NCBI GenBank assembly: GCA_023846275.1
Contig: JAIUJO010000087.1
Coordinates: 1,582,148-1,646,147, forward strand
Direction of reading: 5' to 3'
DNA length: 64,000 nt
Origin: Vanilla planifolia
Lineage: Eukaryota; Streptophyta; Magnoliopsida; Asparagales; Orchidaceae
Below are positions 17,052 to 30,147 of this stretch, one piece after another. Below the pieces are notes generated by a model. That model worked only from the letters and a program-made list of their open reading frames with translations. It made no database searches and was not told the DNA's origin. Positions within the stretch are counted from its first letter, which is position 1. The number at the start of each line of letters is the position of its first letter. A program made the translations under genes and the position numbers.

Positions 17052-20000
17052 ACACACACACACCCAACATGCACACATACTCATACAAACAAGCAAGAAA
17101 ACTCGTGTATGTATGTGCACAAACTCATGCACACAAGAACAGATGCATGCACGAATACACGAATAGCCAACACACATACACACAGAGACATACACACACA
17201 GGCACAAACACATGCTGGTAGACACACATGAATGAATACACACACACACACATGCATGTACACATGATTACACACATAGCATGCATGGCCACACACATAC
17301 ACATATACACACCCACACATGCATATACATGCACACATGAAGGAACACACACAAAAACAAGCACGTACACACACACACAAACTCACACATGCATACACAC
17401 ACATGCATGCATGCACACGTAAAGACATATTCACACACACTTGCAAATTCACACATAGGCATGCATACACACATGCACACACCAACATAAATACACACAT
17501 GCATCGACACACATTGACGCACACATGAATGAACACATGCACACACATGAACAAGTATTTAAACACATGCAAGCAAACACTTTCACAAGTACATATAGAC
17601 ACATGCACACACACACACACATTCGCACATGCTCATGCACACACATGCACAAAAATTTGAACAAGCACAAGCACACATGTACACACAAATAGGCACACAC
17701 ATAGATACACACTTACATGGACACACATATACAAATAGGAAGACTGACATGCATGCACCTTTACACACAAAATTTTTTGTATACACACACATAGGAACCT
17801 ACAAACCATAACACATGCACACGTGCATGGATGCCCCCACACACACATGTGCATGCATGCACACACACAAACAAACACATATACAAACATATGTGCATGT
17901 ACCTACACAAACATGCAAATGCACATGCACAAGTGCAAGCAAGCACACACATTTGCTCACATGAACATGCAAAGGCATACACACACACACATGCACATAC
18001 AAGCTCTCTCATACCTCACACACACACATAGAAACACTCATGCACATATACATACATGCACACACACACACAAGCATATTCACAAACATAAAAATATAAA
18101 AATATACATACACACGCACACACACAAAATGATATAGTCACACAACCACATTTATGCATCCAAAAATATGCACCCACACATACACACACTCACCCAATAC
18201 ACAAACACACACATTCTTGCATGTATGCATAAAACCACAAACAAATACATAGACACACACACATATACACACATAAACACACCTACATAAACACAAAGAT
18301 GAATACACACACAACATACACATGTGGAGATGCACACATGCACATGCACACAACATGAACACACACATGTACACACACATGTAAAAAACATGTACACACA
18401 TACATAGACTCATGGTCAAACAAATGGGCATAGACGTACACACAAATTCACACAAAAATTGGCATGCACATGCACATAGTCACACATATATATGCATGAA
18501 AACACTGGCATACATAGGTACACACATGCACATGTACACATATGAACACAGACACACGTTTAAACACATACACATGGCCATGCACACACACCCTCATAAA
18601 ATGCACAAACAAACAAACACATGTCCACAAACAGTCATGCATAGCTACATATAAAGACACCCACATACACACACATGCATTATATGTAGGCAACACACAA
18701 AATGATGTGCATGTATAAATGCACATATGCATACATGAATAAACAAACATGAAAATAGAAATTGTTAAGTAGACACATACCCACACATGCAAATACGCAC
18801 ATAGACACCCACATGCACATGCACACAAACTGATGCACTCATACACATAAACAGACACAAGCATGCCCACATGCACATATGCACACAACAACATGTGCAG
18901 ACATGCACTCACATGCACACATGTGCACAAACATGTAAAAGAATGTACACACATGTTTCTATAGACACATACATTCACATACACACATACATCCATACAC
19001 ACAAATGCACACATACCAGACAATTATGCACACACATGCTCATACAAACACGCAAGCCTACACACTAGCACAAATGCACATACATGCACACCCAAGAATG
19101 CACACATGTGCATGTGCACAAACATGCACGTAAACACACTCACACACATGCACGTGCACACACACATGCACTACCAAACACATGCACACATTCATATAGC
19201 GCACGCACACACACTTGAACACACAAAAAAAGCCTACATGCCGTATTCATTCATGCACATACACATACACATACACATGCAAATGAGCACACACAAACAA
19301 AGATGCACACGCAAACCCACACACTTGCAAAAATGTACTTGCACATACACACCCCTTCACATGCACTCTCTCACACATGCAAATGCACATGTATACCCAC
19401 ATGCAAGCACATGCAGATATATGCAATCCCGCATACATGCACAAACACACATGAAATTAAATATGCATATTTGCATATGCATGCAAATACACACACACAC
19501 ACACACACACACCTAAGCACATGTATACACACGACAATTCAAACACACATGTACACAAACATGCACATTTGTGCAAACACACATGCATGAAGAAATATGC
19601 ATGTGCATGCACACCCACACAAAGACACACATACAACCATGTACACCAAAACACACACACATGCATGTAAGCACAGACTTGCACACACCCACACATATGA
19701 ACACACACATGTGCTTGTAAGCAAACACATACATACCCATGCATGAATAAGTACATAAACATGCACACAGGCACACACACACACACAGATGCACACGCAC
19801 AAGTGCACACGCAAACATATAGACATGCACACACATACACACTCATGGACATATGCACACACACACATACACACAAGCATGTGCATAGACATTCACTTAG
19901 ATCTTCACCCACACATAACACACACCTACACACACATGTACCCACACACATAGACAAACCCATGCACAAACACACTCACACATACTTGTACGCACGCACG

Positions 20001-23000
20001 TGGATGTGTACACACACAAAACTGCACTAGCATGCACACATGCCCTAACACTTTGAAACACATAAACATGGATGCACACACATATGTACACACAAACATG
20101 TGCATCTATACAAACATATATGCATAAGCACAAAAAAAATGTGCACAAATAAACACACACATGTACATGAATAATACATGCAGGCTCACATGCACACACA
20201 CACACACACTTGCACTCTCATTCATCAGCACTCACACACATGCATGCAAATACACACTCACATGCACACACACACATACACACACATGTACACACAAGTG
20301 CACTCATGTATACACATGCACATGCACACTCACATACACACACAAACACATGCGTGTACCCACGCACACATACAAATGCACAATGCACATATGCCTTTAC
20401 GCATGCATGAGCAAGCAAATGCATAGACTCATATGGACACATGAAGGCACATACACATGTGCCCACACAAATATGCATGCACATGCTCCCACACACACAC
20501 CCAAACATGTGCACATACACACACATGCATGCACAAAGACAAACATGCACTCATGCACACTAAAGCATGCACACACATGGCACACTATAAAAAAGACACA
20601 TACAAACATGCATGCACAATCACACATATACAAATGTGCCAGCAAGCACATATGCACACACACACATATGCATGCACACTCATACAAAAACAAACATCGA
20701 CATAAATGTACACACACTCACACACACGCACACATGTATGCACAAACACAGATGAACACACTAGTACTAGCACACTTACATGCATATACACACAAACAAA
20801 CACAACACATACATAAATACACTTGCACACACAAGAATACACACCTACAAACACACACAAACACAAGTACACACATATGCACACCACTACACACACCTAT
20901 TTAGAATCAAGCACATGCACATGCATATATGCACATACACTCAAACACAAAAATAAACACATATGCACATAAAATCACAAACATGTACACACACGAACAC
21001 AAAGGCACACACACATATGCATACATGTCTGCACACACATGCACACAAACACATAAATACACATTCACATGCATAAATGCACACATGCATGCATGCATGC
21101 ACACATGAACACATACACACACAGACATGCACACACAATCACACATGTGTTTGTTCATATACATACATGCACATGAGTATGTGCACAAACACATGCATAC
21201 ACACACAAGCACAAGCACACAAACTCTAACATACACACACACATACACACACTTGCACTCACATGAACACAAACTCATGCACAACACATGTATATGGTCA
21301 TACAAAGGCACGGATGCACACAGGTAGACCCATATGCATACCACACACACAAACATACACATGCAAACACATAGCCACACACACATGTACAAATACAAAT
21401 GCACACACACAAGTGCACAAACACACATACACATGCTCATAGGAACACACATACACCTACACCCAAATAGGTACACACACATACAAATATATGCACATAT
21501 CCACACACAATGGAACACAAGTAGACAAACATGTATATGCACACATACATAAACACACAAACAATCATAAACATATGGACACATGCATACACAAACACAC
21601 ATACTGAGATGCACATACATGCATAAATATGCATGCACACACACATTTACACATACAAACATGCACACACGTACACACATAAACAATCACACATGTACAC
21701 AAAAAAGGAAACAGACACATGCACACACATGCACACATATGCACACATATGCACACACTCATATGCACACACATGCACATACACATACACATATACACAT
21801 GCATAAAACACTAGCTCACACATGCATGAATGTATGCACACACATGCACACATACGTACACATGCTTACACATTCACACATGCCCAAAAACTTGCACACA
21901 CATACAAACATACTTGTGCACACACACACATACCTGTGTATTCATTGTCACATGAACACATGCATTTGCTTTTACATGCATGCACACCCACGAACATGCA
22001 TGCGTGCACATGCACAAGCACACAAACACATGAACAAACATAGGCATACACACAAGCATTCACATGCACATACATGCACATGCATAGGCCCTCACACATG
22101 CTCACATGCACACATGCAAAAGCATTCACACTTACACACATACTCGCATGCTCACATAGGCATGCACACACACATGCACACTCATTCATAAACACATATG
22201 CACACACATGTGCACATGCATGCACACCCACACACACACTTGTACGCATGCAAACACTCACACAAACACATCCACACATACACACATGCACACACAAACT
22301 TGCATCCATACACACACACACACATACACACACACTCAAATTGGCACAAAACAACAAATAGGCAAACAAAAACATGCACATACACACATATGATCACACA
22401 CACATCTATGGACACAAATATACACATGCATGCATGCACACACAAACACATGCACATGTACATGCAAACATACCAAAGCATAAGACACACTTTTGCACAC
22501 ATGCACAAACATGTGCGCACACACACTGACACACAAACATAAGCTTGCACACACACAAGTACATATAAACAGAAAAACACACACCCATACATACATGCAC
22601 ACACATACACACACTTACAAGCATAGACACTAACAAGCACATAGAAAATTGCAATTGCAAACACACATACTCACACGTGCACATTAATGAATGCACAAAC
22701 ACACATACATAGGCACACACACATAAATGGGTACTTGAAAGCACACGTGCCCACACAAGTACACACACATATGTACTCACACAAACACTAATGCACACAC
22801 CCACATGCACATGCACATACACATGCATTTACAAGCACACATGCACACATACACACATAATCACAAACACACACAAATGCACACATACATATATACACAA
22901 AAGCACACACATATACTCACACACACACACATATGCACACATAGACATGCACACATGCTTGTATAAATGCACAAACATACAATAATGCATGCACACCAAC

Positions 23001-23492
23001 ATACACACACTCATGCATGCACATGCACATGCACATAAGCATGTACACACACCCACACACTTACACAGATAAATGCATGAACACACAAGCATAAAAATGC
23101 ATGATTGCACACACATATTCTCGCACTCAAGAACACTTACATGCATGAATGCATCACACATACATATGCACATACAACACGAGAAACCATACATGTAGAC
23201 AAATAAGAAGACATAAGCATATAAACAAGCATACATGAACATATAAACAAGCAAACACAAGAACCCACATGCACACATACACACATATGCACACACACAC
23301 ATGAGCACACATACATGCATGCAAGAATACACCTACTTCTTTGCACGCACACAAGCACACACACAAATGTGCAATCATGCACAGACATAGAAACACCCAC
23401 ATGCTATGTAATAACCCACATACACGAGAATGGACATTCACACACATAGATACGTAAAAACAGCCACACATGCGTGCCACACACTTACACAC

Positions 23493-23512
23493 ACTTTCAT
23501 ACATATGAAAGT
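23493..23512. repeat. Small perfect inverted repeat
   Basis: ACTTTCAT and ATGAAAGT flank a 4-base ACAT loop. It is one of few non-CA words in the satellite. Nothing indicates a function. Confidence 0.7.
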
Positions 23513-24378
23513 ATCCACACACACACATGCACATGTACACGTTCAAACCCACACACATACACACAGATACATGCATGCAGACATGCAAAAGCTCATAGAC
23601 ACACACACATGTACACACACTCAGCACATTGCCACAAAGAAAAACTCACACATGCACATTAAGAAGTACACATGCACATGTACGTGCACACAAATAAAAC
23701 ACACATAAGCACAAATACACATGAATGCACACACATGTGCACATGCTCATAGAGCCACATACCCACATTGTCACATGCACACATATGCATGCATAACACA
23801 CACAAACACATACATGGATGTGCATGCATGCATACATAGACACACACATGCACACTCACACACAAACACACACACATGTCCATGCATGCACAAGCATACA
23901 TGCTCAAAATCACACACACTTATAAGCAAGTGCAGACACACATAAAGAGATGTATAAGACACACATGCATGCACACATGTTCACACTCACAAACACACAC
24001 ACACACACACACACTCATGCATATTCACCTCTATATGAATGCATGTATGCACACACAAATGCATGCACCTACCCATACATGCATACAGACACAAATACAC
24101 GTGCGCACCCATACACAAATATATGCACACAAACCAAGTCCCACAAACCACACACAAATGCACATGGATGAACACACATCCATACACACATAAGAACACA
24201 AGAATATAGACATGCACATGCAAACACACATAAATACACAAACACACATTCATAAACATAAGTACATGCACAAGCACAGATGTGTACATACAAGCACATG
24301 CACACCTATACATACACATGTACACATAGTCATGCATGGACACTAACATGCACACACATACACACAATCAAAAATATG

Positions 24379-24399
24379 CACACACACACACACACACAC
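24379..24399. repeat. Perfect (CA)n at the satellite boundary
   Basis: Ten and a half CA units end the 24-kb CA-rich satellite. The next bases already belong to a degenerate 5S rRNA copy. Confidence 0.92.
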
Positions 24400-24401
24400 T
24401 C

Positions 24402-24466
24402 AAAAGCATGCTTAAGTTTTAAGTTCTTATGAGATTAAGTGCTATAATGCTCATTTAGTCACAAAA
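24402..24466 (-). pseudogene. Truncated 5S rRNA-like copy at the CA-satellite junction
   Basis: Read on the minus strand this resembles the 5' half of plant 5S rRNA, from the start through the A box. An ungapped comparison by hand against the reverse-complemented plant consensus (recalled from memory) gives about 40 matches in 61 positions, including AAGCATGCTTAA (A-box region) and AGTTCTTATG. The 3' half of the gene is missing and replaced by the CA satellite. The sequence to the right continues into the same spacer that follows the other minus-strand 5S copies (shared word ATAATGAATTGCTT-like with 26,418), which supports the assignment. It is not a functional 5S gene. Confidence 0.72.
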
Positions 24467-26253
24467 GCACACAAAATAAAAACATATGTGATTGATGTTC
24501 TAAAATTAATGAATTGCTTAACAAATTTTAAAAATTATAATGCATAAAAACCTTAAAAAAATTATTTTTTATATTTCATAATATATTCCATTAAATTGTA
24601 ATTATTATAAATTAAAGAAAAATTATTTTTATTAATTATAAATGATAACATATATTTTTATAGTTTAAAGTATATATTGAAAAGTGCAATGTGAAAAGAA
24701 TTTCTCAATCAATGTTAATTGATGGGATAAAAAGAGAGTGCTAATGAAGATAGGAATGCTTGAAGTGAGATGGAGTCCTTGAAAGATAAGAGACAAATAA
24801 AGAAGAAAAAATATTTTTAATATATACAAAAAAGCATTATATGTCAATTCACATTTTATAATTACTAATTTGTGAAGAAATAATATTTTTCATTATATTT
24901 ATATTTTGATTTCATAGCATATTATAAGTTCATTAATATTAGAAGGTTATAACTTATGCTATAAGCATGTGTTTATAATAATTTTGATAAATTCACTAAA
25001 TAATAATATTATCATACCAATAATATAACAAAAATATTCAACTAAAATTTGTTATACATAAACTATCTTAATAGATATTTGAAGAGGGAATAATAGAAAG
25101 TGATAGAGGAGAAACATGGAGGAAAATAAAGAGATGAGACATACAAAAATGAGAGTGAACATGAGAGTGAAACTTTACAAAAGAATAAAAAGAGAAAATT
25201 GGGAAAATGAGAGTGAACATGTAGAAAAAGAAGAGAGTTAAGGAGTAGAAAGGGAGATAAAAAGTGACATAATGGAAAAAAGAGTGAGATAGAAGGCATT
25301 GGAAGGAAATGGGTGATAGGGAGAAGTGGAGTGGTAAAGTGAATTATGTAGATAAAAAGGTATAATAGAGAAGAGAAAGAGAAAAAATTTTTAGAGAGAG
25401 ACATGGAAAGATATTTAAGGAACATTAAACTAAAACGTAGAGCAAGCAAGGAAAGTGAGGATGTAAAGAGAGGAAATAGGAGATGGAGATAGTAAATAAT
25501 AACGTGAATCAGGGAGAAATAAGAGAAAAAAGGGTCAGAAGAGAGAGTGAGTGAAAGACAAAGAGATATAAATAAGAAATACAAATAGGAGAATGATAAT
25601 GGGATAAAGAATAAAGGAAGAGATTTTGAGTGCCATAGAGACAAAGATTAATGGCTGAGAGAAATAATTAAGTCAAAATTATTTCACAATAATTTAATTT
25701 GTAGTTTTTATTAATATTAAAATGTTAATAACTTATAATATGAAGTATTATTTGAAAGCAATAAAAAACTTTTGTAATTATTTTTTATATTCTTAATATT
25801 AAAAATAAATGTTGACTATTATTTTATGATTATTTAAAAAGAATGTATAATCTTAAAAGTTAATTAAATAATAATTAATATTACTTATTCTAATATATTT
25901 TCCTCATATGATATGAAATAGATAATAAATATAAATAACTTTTGATATTAACGATATAATTTTAAGTAATTTATGTTATATAATATATTATTATATTAAA
26001 ACATTTTATACACATCATGTTTATATTATAATTAAAATATGTTTTTTTAACCACATTATAATTGATATAAGTAATATTACATATAATTAAAGTATAGTAA
26101 AATTAATATTTTATTATATCATATTATGAGTTATTTTTAACACTCTGAGAAAATGGTAGCAATGTTATGCACAAAATAGTATTAAAGAAAAACAAATGTT
26201 GACATTATAAAATATCATACATAATAATATTATCTATCAATAAACATTAAAAT
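24467..26253 (-). repeat. 5S-unit spacer, minus orientation, with two purine tracts
   Basis: The A+T-rich spacer lies between the 5S copies at 24.40 and 26.25 kb. From left to right it holds spacer B (24,467-24,690), a short purine-rich tract starting near a TTAATTGATGG word (24,690-24,830), spacer C (to about 25,070), a long GA-rich tract (about 25,075-25,660), and spacer A (25,670-26,250). Spacer A is recognisably related to 35,360-35,950 and 39,240-39,740. The minus-strand open frame in the GA tract is Ser/Leu/Phe-rich and is only the complement of the purine tract. No gene is seen. Confidence 0.75.
25075..25660. repeat. Purine-rich (GA) tract of the 5S unit
   Basis: The + strand is almost only G and A with scattered T, in words such as GAGAGTGAACATGAGAG, with no exact period. 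It starts at ATATTTGAAGA, the same word that opens the GA tracts at 37,141 and 38,613. Purine tracts of this type can form triplex (H-DNA) structures, which is general knowledge and not shown here. Confidence 0.8.
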
Positions 26254-26368
26254 ATGAAACATGAGAACTTCTCAAGAGATTGTATATACCAAAATGACTA
26301 TAAATGAAACATTATTATCTTTTTTATTCTAATGACATCTAGCACTATCATGCCATAGTTGTCCCATA
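26254..26368 (-). pseudogene. Degenerate 5S rRNA-like copy (minus 1)
   Basis: On the + strand it reads as reverse-complemented 5S. AAACATGAGAACTTCTCAAG corresponds to the 3' end and C box, and TCTAATGACATCTAGCACTATCATGCCAT to the 5' end (described here by segment). The A-box region is badly eroded into an AT-rich stretch. It is recognised mainly from its two ends and from the spacers on both sides. Confidence 0.6.
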
Positions 26369-27325
26369 CATACACATGAGCCATAAAAATGTACTTTTAA
26401 TACTATGGTCCCAAAGATAATGAATTGCTTCAAACATTTTATTAATTAACATTGGTATACACTTCAAAAAACATTTTACTTTTATTATATTTGTAATCAT
26501 ACTTTCCAATGATTGTAATTTATTTTAGTTGAATTAACAAGAAATTATGTATAATATACTTTTATTTGAAGTGAAAATCGAAACATAATAATTATTTTAA
26601 CAAACACATAATTGTTTAATCATACCTTAATAACCATATATCATTATATAAATTGTACATAAGTTTTTTTTCAATTATCTCACATGGAAAAATTATATAT
26701 TATAAATAAAAAAATACATATTCTAATTTTGAAAGTAATAATTATTTTTATTTTATTTGTAGTTTTGTTGCTTAAAGAATTATGTCTATTAGCATTAGTA
26801 TATTATAAGATATATTATGAGGACATGTTACACCCTAGTGTTTGATGAGTCAAGCATAAATATTTATATTTCATATGGGCTTGCTCTAAAAAAATTGTTA
26901 ATATTCAATTAAGACAAGCCATGAACTTTAGATGTCTAAAATAGTGGTCTTCAAGGCTCTTGGAGTCATTGCAAGCTTTAAGGAAATTGAAGACATGTAC
27001 TAAAGTTTTCATACTTGATTTTCTTTTTATTTTTCTTAAATTTGATATGTCTAATTTTGAGATGATGTGGCACACTAGTATTATTAATATTTTAAAATGT
27101 TATTAAATTAATAATTATTGAATTTTTATTTTTTGGCCAAGCATTATTAACGAAAAATATAGATATTTGTATTTGATTTTTTAAAATTATTTAAGAATTA
27201 TTTTTCATGGATTTCTTTTCATAGTCATTTAGAACACTTATGATATTATGATAATATAAAATTATTTTGGTACACTTATATTTAAAATTTTTGCACAAAA
27301 ATTCTCATAAAACACCTTAAAACAA
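26369..27325 (-). repeat. A+T-rich 5S-unit spacer, left of the LTR-like insert
   Basis: It begins like the other minus-orientation B spacers (an ATAATGAATTGCTT word, then a TTTATTAATTAACATT-type stretch). It then continues as low-complexity AT sequence without a purine tract until the GC-richer insert begins. I recognise no gene or RNA. Confidence 0.55.
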
Positions 27326-27434
27326 TGTTACTCTTGGGAATTTTCACTGTAGCATTGGGCAGATCAACCCGACTAGACCACTTGCCCATCTAGGATTTTA
27401 GAAATTAAAAAAAATAATAAATATAAAAATTGGT

Positions 27435-27464
27435 GGACTGACGCCGAAGGGGCGCCCGTAGTCC
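27435..27464 (+). other. GC-rich imperfect hairpin in the LTR-like insert
   Basis: GGACT at the left end pairs with AGTCC at the right, and the inner GACGCC/GGCGCC segments pair partly around a GAAGG loop. It lies just before the 37-bp repeats and may be a diverged fourth repeat copy. Confidence 0.5.
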
Positions 27465-27468
27465 AAAG

Positions 27469-27579
27469 GAATTCAAGGTGTAGGCAACGCCGAACGGAGC
27501 ACGGCAAATTCAGGCTGCAGGCAACACTGGACGGAACATGACGAATTCAGCCCGCAGGCAATGCTATACTGAACAGTGC
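27469..27579 (+). repeat. Three 37-bp tandem repeats in the LTR-like insert
   Basis: Copies occupy 27,469-27,505, 27,506-27,542 and 27,543-27,579. Each begins (G/A)AATTCA, has a central GCAGGCAA or GTAGGCAA word, and ends near GAACGGAGCACGGC or a variant. Spacing is exactly 37 bp; substitutions are scattered. Short subrepeats in U3 are common in plant LTRs. Confidence 0.82.
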
Positions 27580-28097
27580 GAGATCAAGTCAACCCGAACC
27601 AAGTGATGAAATCTTTATCAAGGGAGGAGCCAACCCCAAGCAGCTCGCGAATCATACGAACCGAATTCCTTATAAAGTGCAATTGCAAAGTTATTTGGGC
27701 AATGTGGGACTAAAGTCCAATCTAATTGTCAAAGAAGGCGGAAGGGCAAGCGAGATCAGATGGTTGAGATTAATCAATGTAAAATGACAAGTAGGAGAAT
27801 CATACCCTAGCTGAGCAGATATGCAACAGGACGTGTAATCACTGCGATAACTGTTTTTAGTTTGACTAGTTTCGGGACACATTAAACTAATACATGTAGG
27901 ACACCTGCGAGTGATCAAAAGGTTGAGATCAAGGCCACTTAGATCCAACGGCTGGGATTTATCTCTAATGGTGAAAATGAGATTTAGTTAGAAAAGTCCA
28001 TTTTTGGGCCCCGAATAGGGCGGTGGTTGCTTTTCGTCGGTTACCAAAACGGTTAGTTCATTTTAGAGCCATGATTTTAAAGCTCAAATTTAAGCTC

Positions 28098-28105
28098 TAT
28101 AAATA
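28098..28105 (+). promoter_or_regulatory. TATA box of the LTR-like insert
   Basis: TATAAATA sits in CTCTATAAATAAGG, a good plant Pol II TATA context. If the insert is an LTR, transcription would start about 30 bp downstream. No coding sequence follows within the window. Confidence 0.5.
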
Positions 28106-28245
28106 AGGAATGATGAAGAACTTCTATGGGTTACATTTGCTAAGATCCCAAAGCTTTCAGATCACAATTTTGAGCTAAATCAAGTGAATACGGTGCTTCC
28201 ATTTCATAAATAGTGGCCAAACTAACTCTCCTATAAGACTCCTTA

Positions 28246-29049
28246 TTTTGTCATTCTTCTCTTTATTCAATTTATTCTTTATTCTCTTTATCTCCTTTAT
28301 CTCTTATCATGTTTTACTTTTTCTCATTCTCTTTAATGAATCATCTCTCTTCTTTCTTTATTAATATTTTCCTTTTTATCCCTTATTTATCATTCCATGA
28401 CTCCACTCTCTTCTAGTATGCTTAGCTCCATCACCATTATCACTAATTTAGTTCCATCAATTAACATTAATTAAGTAATATATCATATTATGCAAATTGG
28501 TATATCTTTTAAACAATAAATTTACATTTATTACTTTTAATAAGAAAAATATATGTTAACATTAATAACTTAGATTATTATTAATGTTATTCTATAATTT
28601 CCTTTTTTATTTCTTAATAATATGAATGCTATGACATCATTATCATTTTCATAAAGTATTAATTATAGCATTTCTTATAATCTAGTGAAATAATAACCTA
28701 AATATAATTTAATTTTGGGAAATATAAGTTATAAAAATTATAATAATGCAAAACTAATATATATTTATAATTGTATATACATGCATTGCATAAAAAATAT
28801 TTTGAATGTACTAATAATATATTATTGAACATGAACTCCCTAATTTTATTTAAATGTTTACATTAAAGAAAATAATAATTTAAATTATTTGTTATTAATT
28901 AGATATTAAAGTAGCAATATTTGAATATATTATAAAATATTAAAATAAAATTATCTTAGGAGTTATACATTTACAATAATTTAGAAAATGTCGTATTAAG
29001 ATAACTATTTTTGTCATAATAACAAAAATAATGTGATCTTGACATTTTA
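28246..29049 (+). repeat. 5S-unit spacer, plus orientation
   Basis: A pyrimidine-rich tract (about 28,246-28,440, CTCTTTAT-type words) is followed by B-spacer sequence opening at CCATCAATTAACATTAATTAAG. A stretch around 28,570-28,740 instead resembles spacer A (AATATAATTTAATTTTGGGAAAT, as after other 5S copies), so two spacer parts appear to have been fused here without a 5S between them. B-type sequence resumes before the next 5S. No gene is seen. Confidence 0.6.
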
Positions 29050-29168
29050 TGCAGTCAAAAACACTGACATTATTGCATTAGATCTCACTGGAATGCAAAA
29101 GTAATGCAGGCTTTGGTAAGAGAAGTATTTGGATAGGGGACATGTTGAGAAGTCATAACGAACATATG
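29050..29168 (+). pseudogene. Degenerate 5S rRNA-like copy (plus 1)
   Basis: The whole 5S length can be followed on the + strand: ACACTGACATTATTGCATTAGATCTCA matches the 5' part in pattern, GTAATGCAGGCTTTGGTAAGAG the A box and intermediate element, and GGGGACATGTTGAGAAGTC the C box. Many substitutions disrupt the internal promoter. A GTTTTCATAG word follows the 3' end, as in other copies. Confidence 0.7.
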
Positions 29169-30147
29169 TTTTCATAGTATTAGTTTTTTTAATTAACCAA
29201 AGAAAATTTTAATAATATGTTAATGTTAATAAGTAACATAATTATGAATGATATTTTATAAGTTCCTCTTTTGTTGTTATTTAATAATCTCAACTTTGCA
29301 ATGTTTATATTTTTTGAAATACTTTTAAATAAAGCATTTCAAATGATATAATAAATTTATAACTTTGTTATAATATAAGGTTTAATAATGCATCTTACAT
29401 GAACTACAATAAAGTATAATTAACATACTTATAATAATAAAAAAGTTCTTTAATATAACAAAAATTATTATATAATGTAAAATGCCTCAAAACATATAAT
29501 GAATATAGAATATTACTTATATTAAGTTTTTAAATTATTTCATAAGAAGAATATAACATAGAATAATGGTATTATCTATTACTTAATTATTTTTTTAGAA
29601 TTAATTTACTTTGTTATTTGTTCTCTTTATCTCCACTTCTCTCTATTTATTATCTTTTCCCTTTCTTTTCACTCAACCACCTCTTTTTTCTCTTTTTATT
29701 ATTGATTACCTTTTTATCTCTCTTATATAGTCATGACTCTTTATCTTCTAATATAATTATCTCAATCTCAATTATCTCCTTTTTTTAGCTTAGCTAATTA
29801 ATATCAATCAAGAAATCACTCAAGTTACCAATCTAATATATATTTTCAATAATAAAAATATATTTTATTATTTATAATTAATAAATAATTTAACTATTGT
29901 TATTTATTAGAATTATAATTTTGTGGAAATAATTTTTATGGAGGAATATTTACTTTAAGGCAAATAATACATTAATAATAACATATGAATTCAATATAAT
30001 TAAATTGTTAATATTGAAATATATTATGACATGTATAATAAAAGAAAAATTATTTTCCAAAATATATATTCATGATAATTTAAAAAAAATTCTAGAATAG
30101 TTCATTATTTTCATTATAACAATCATACAAGTATGATGCTTTTTTTG
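29169..30147 (+). repeat. 5S-unit spacer, complete short form
   Basis: It consists of spacer A (29,169-29,610), a pyrimidine tract (about 29,620-29,790) and spacer B (29,790-30,147). With the 5S before it this makes a 1.1-kb unit. Spacer A aligns by eye to 30,270-30,780 and spacer B to 31,930-32,285 and 33,890-34,250. No gene is seen. Confidence 0.7.

Larger units (their letters stand above)
1..24401. repeat. CA-rich degenerate satellite, at least 24.4 kb
   Basis: The + strand is made almost only of A and C with interspersed ATG/TGC, giving words such as ACACAC, ACATGC, ATGCAC and CATGCATGCA in ever-changing order. G is rare on this strand, and most of the sequence alternates purine and pyrimidine. 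I see no fixed long period, only local short duplications. The region starts before the window and ends abruptly at a perfect (CA)n run at 24,379-24,399. Long open frames on both strands are Cys/Val/Met/His or His/Thr/Met strings produced by the repeat, so none is called as a gene. No promoter, RNA gene or transposon was recognised inside. Function is unknown; a heterochromatic satellite is the simplest reading. Confidence 0.93.
27326..28245 (+). mobile_element. LTR-like retrotransposon fragment or solo LTR
   Basis: This roughly 0.9-kb island has clearly higher GC than the A+T-rich DNA on both sides. It starts near a TGTTACTC word. It contains three 37-bp tandem repeats, a stem-loop, the plant-LTR-like motif GATCCAACGGCTGGGATT near 27,942, and a TATA box (CTCTATAAATAAGG) about 150 bp before its right end. 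That order fits the U3 and start of R of a plant LTR on the + strand. I found no clear 5-bp target-site duplication, no primer-binding site and no reverse transcriptase, integrase or gag coding sequence, so it may be a solo or truncated LTR. The ends are approximate. An 85-residue minus-strand open frame at 27,691-27,948 has no recognised domain and is not called. Confidence 0.55.

Noticed and set aside
1..24400. Dozens of long open frames on both strands (Cys/Val/Met-rich or His/Thr-rich)
   Set aside because: They exist only because CA-rich repeats rarely contain stop codons in these frames; frames overlap on both strands, have no domains, and shift with every local change of the repeat.
1..24400. 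Possible CRISPR array or telomeric repeat
   Set aside because: No regular repeat-spacer pattern and no TTTAGGG- or TTAGGG-type repeats are present; unit lengths vary continuously and the context is eukaryotic.
27691..27948. 85-residue minus-strand frame in the GC-richer island
   Set aside because: It lies in the presumed U3 of an LTR-like element, has no recognised domain, no splice or promoter context on that strand, and is of a length expected by chance at this composition.
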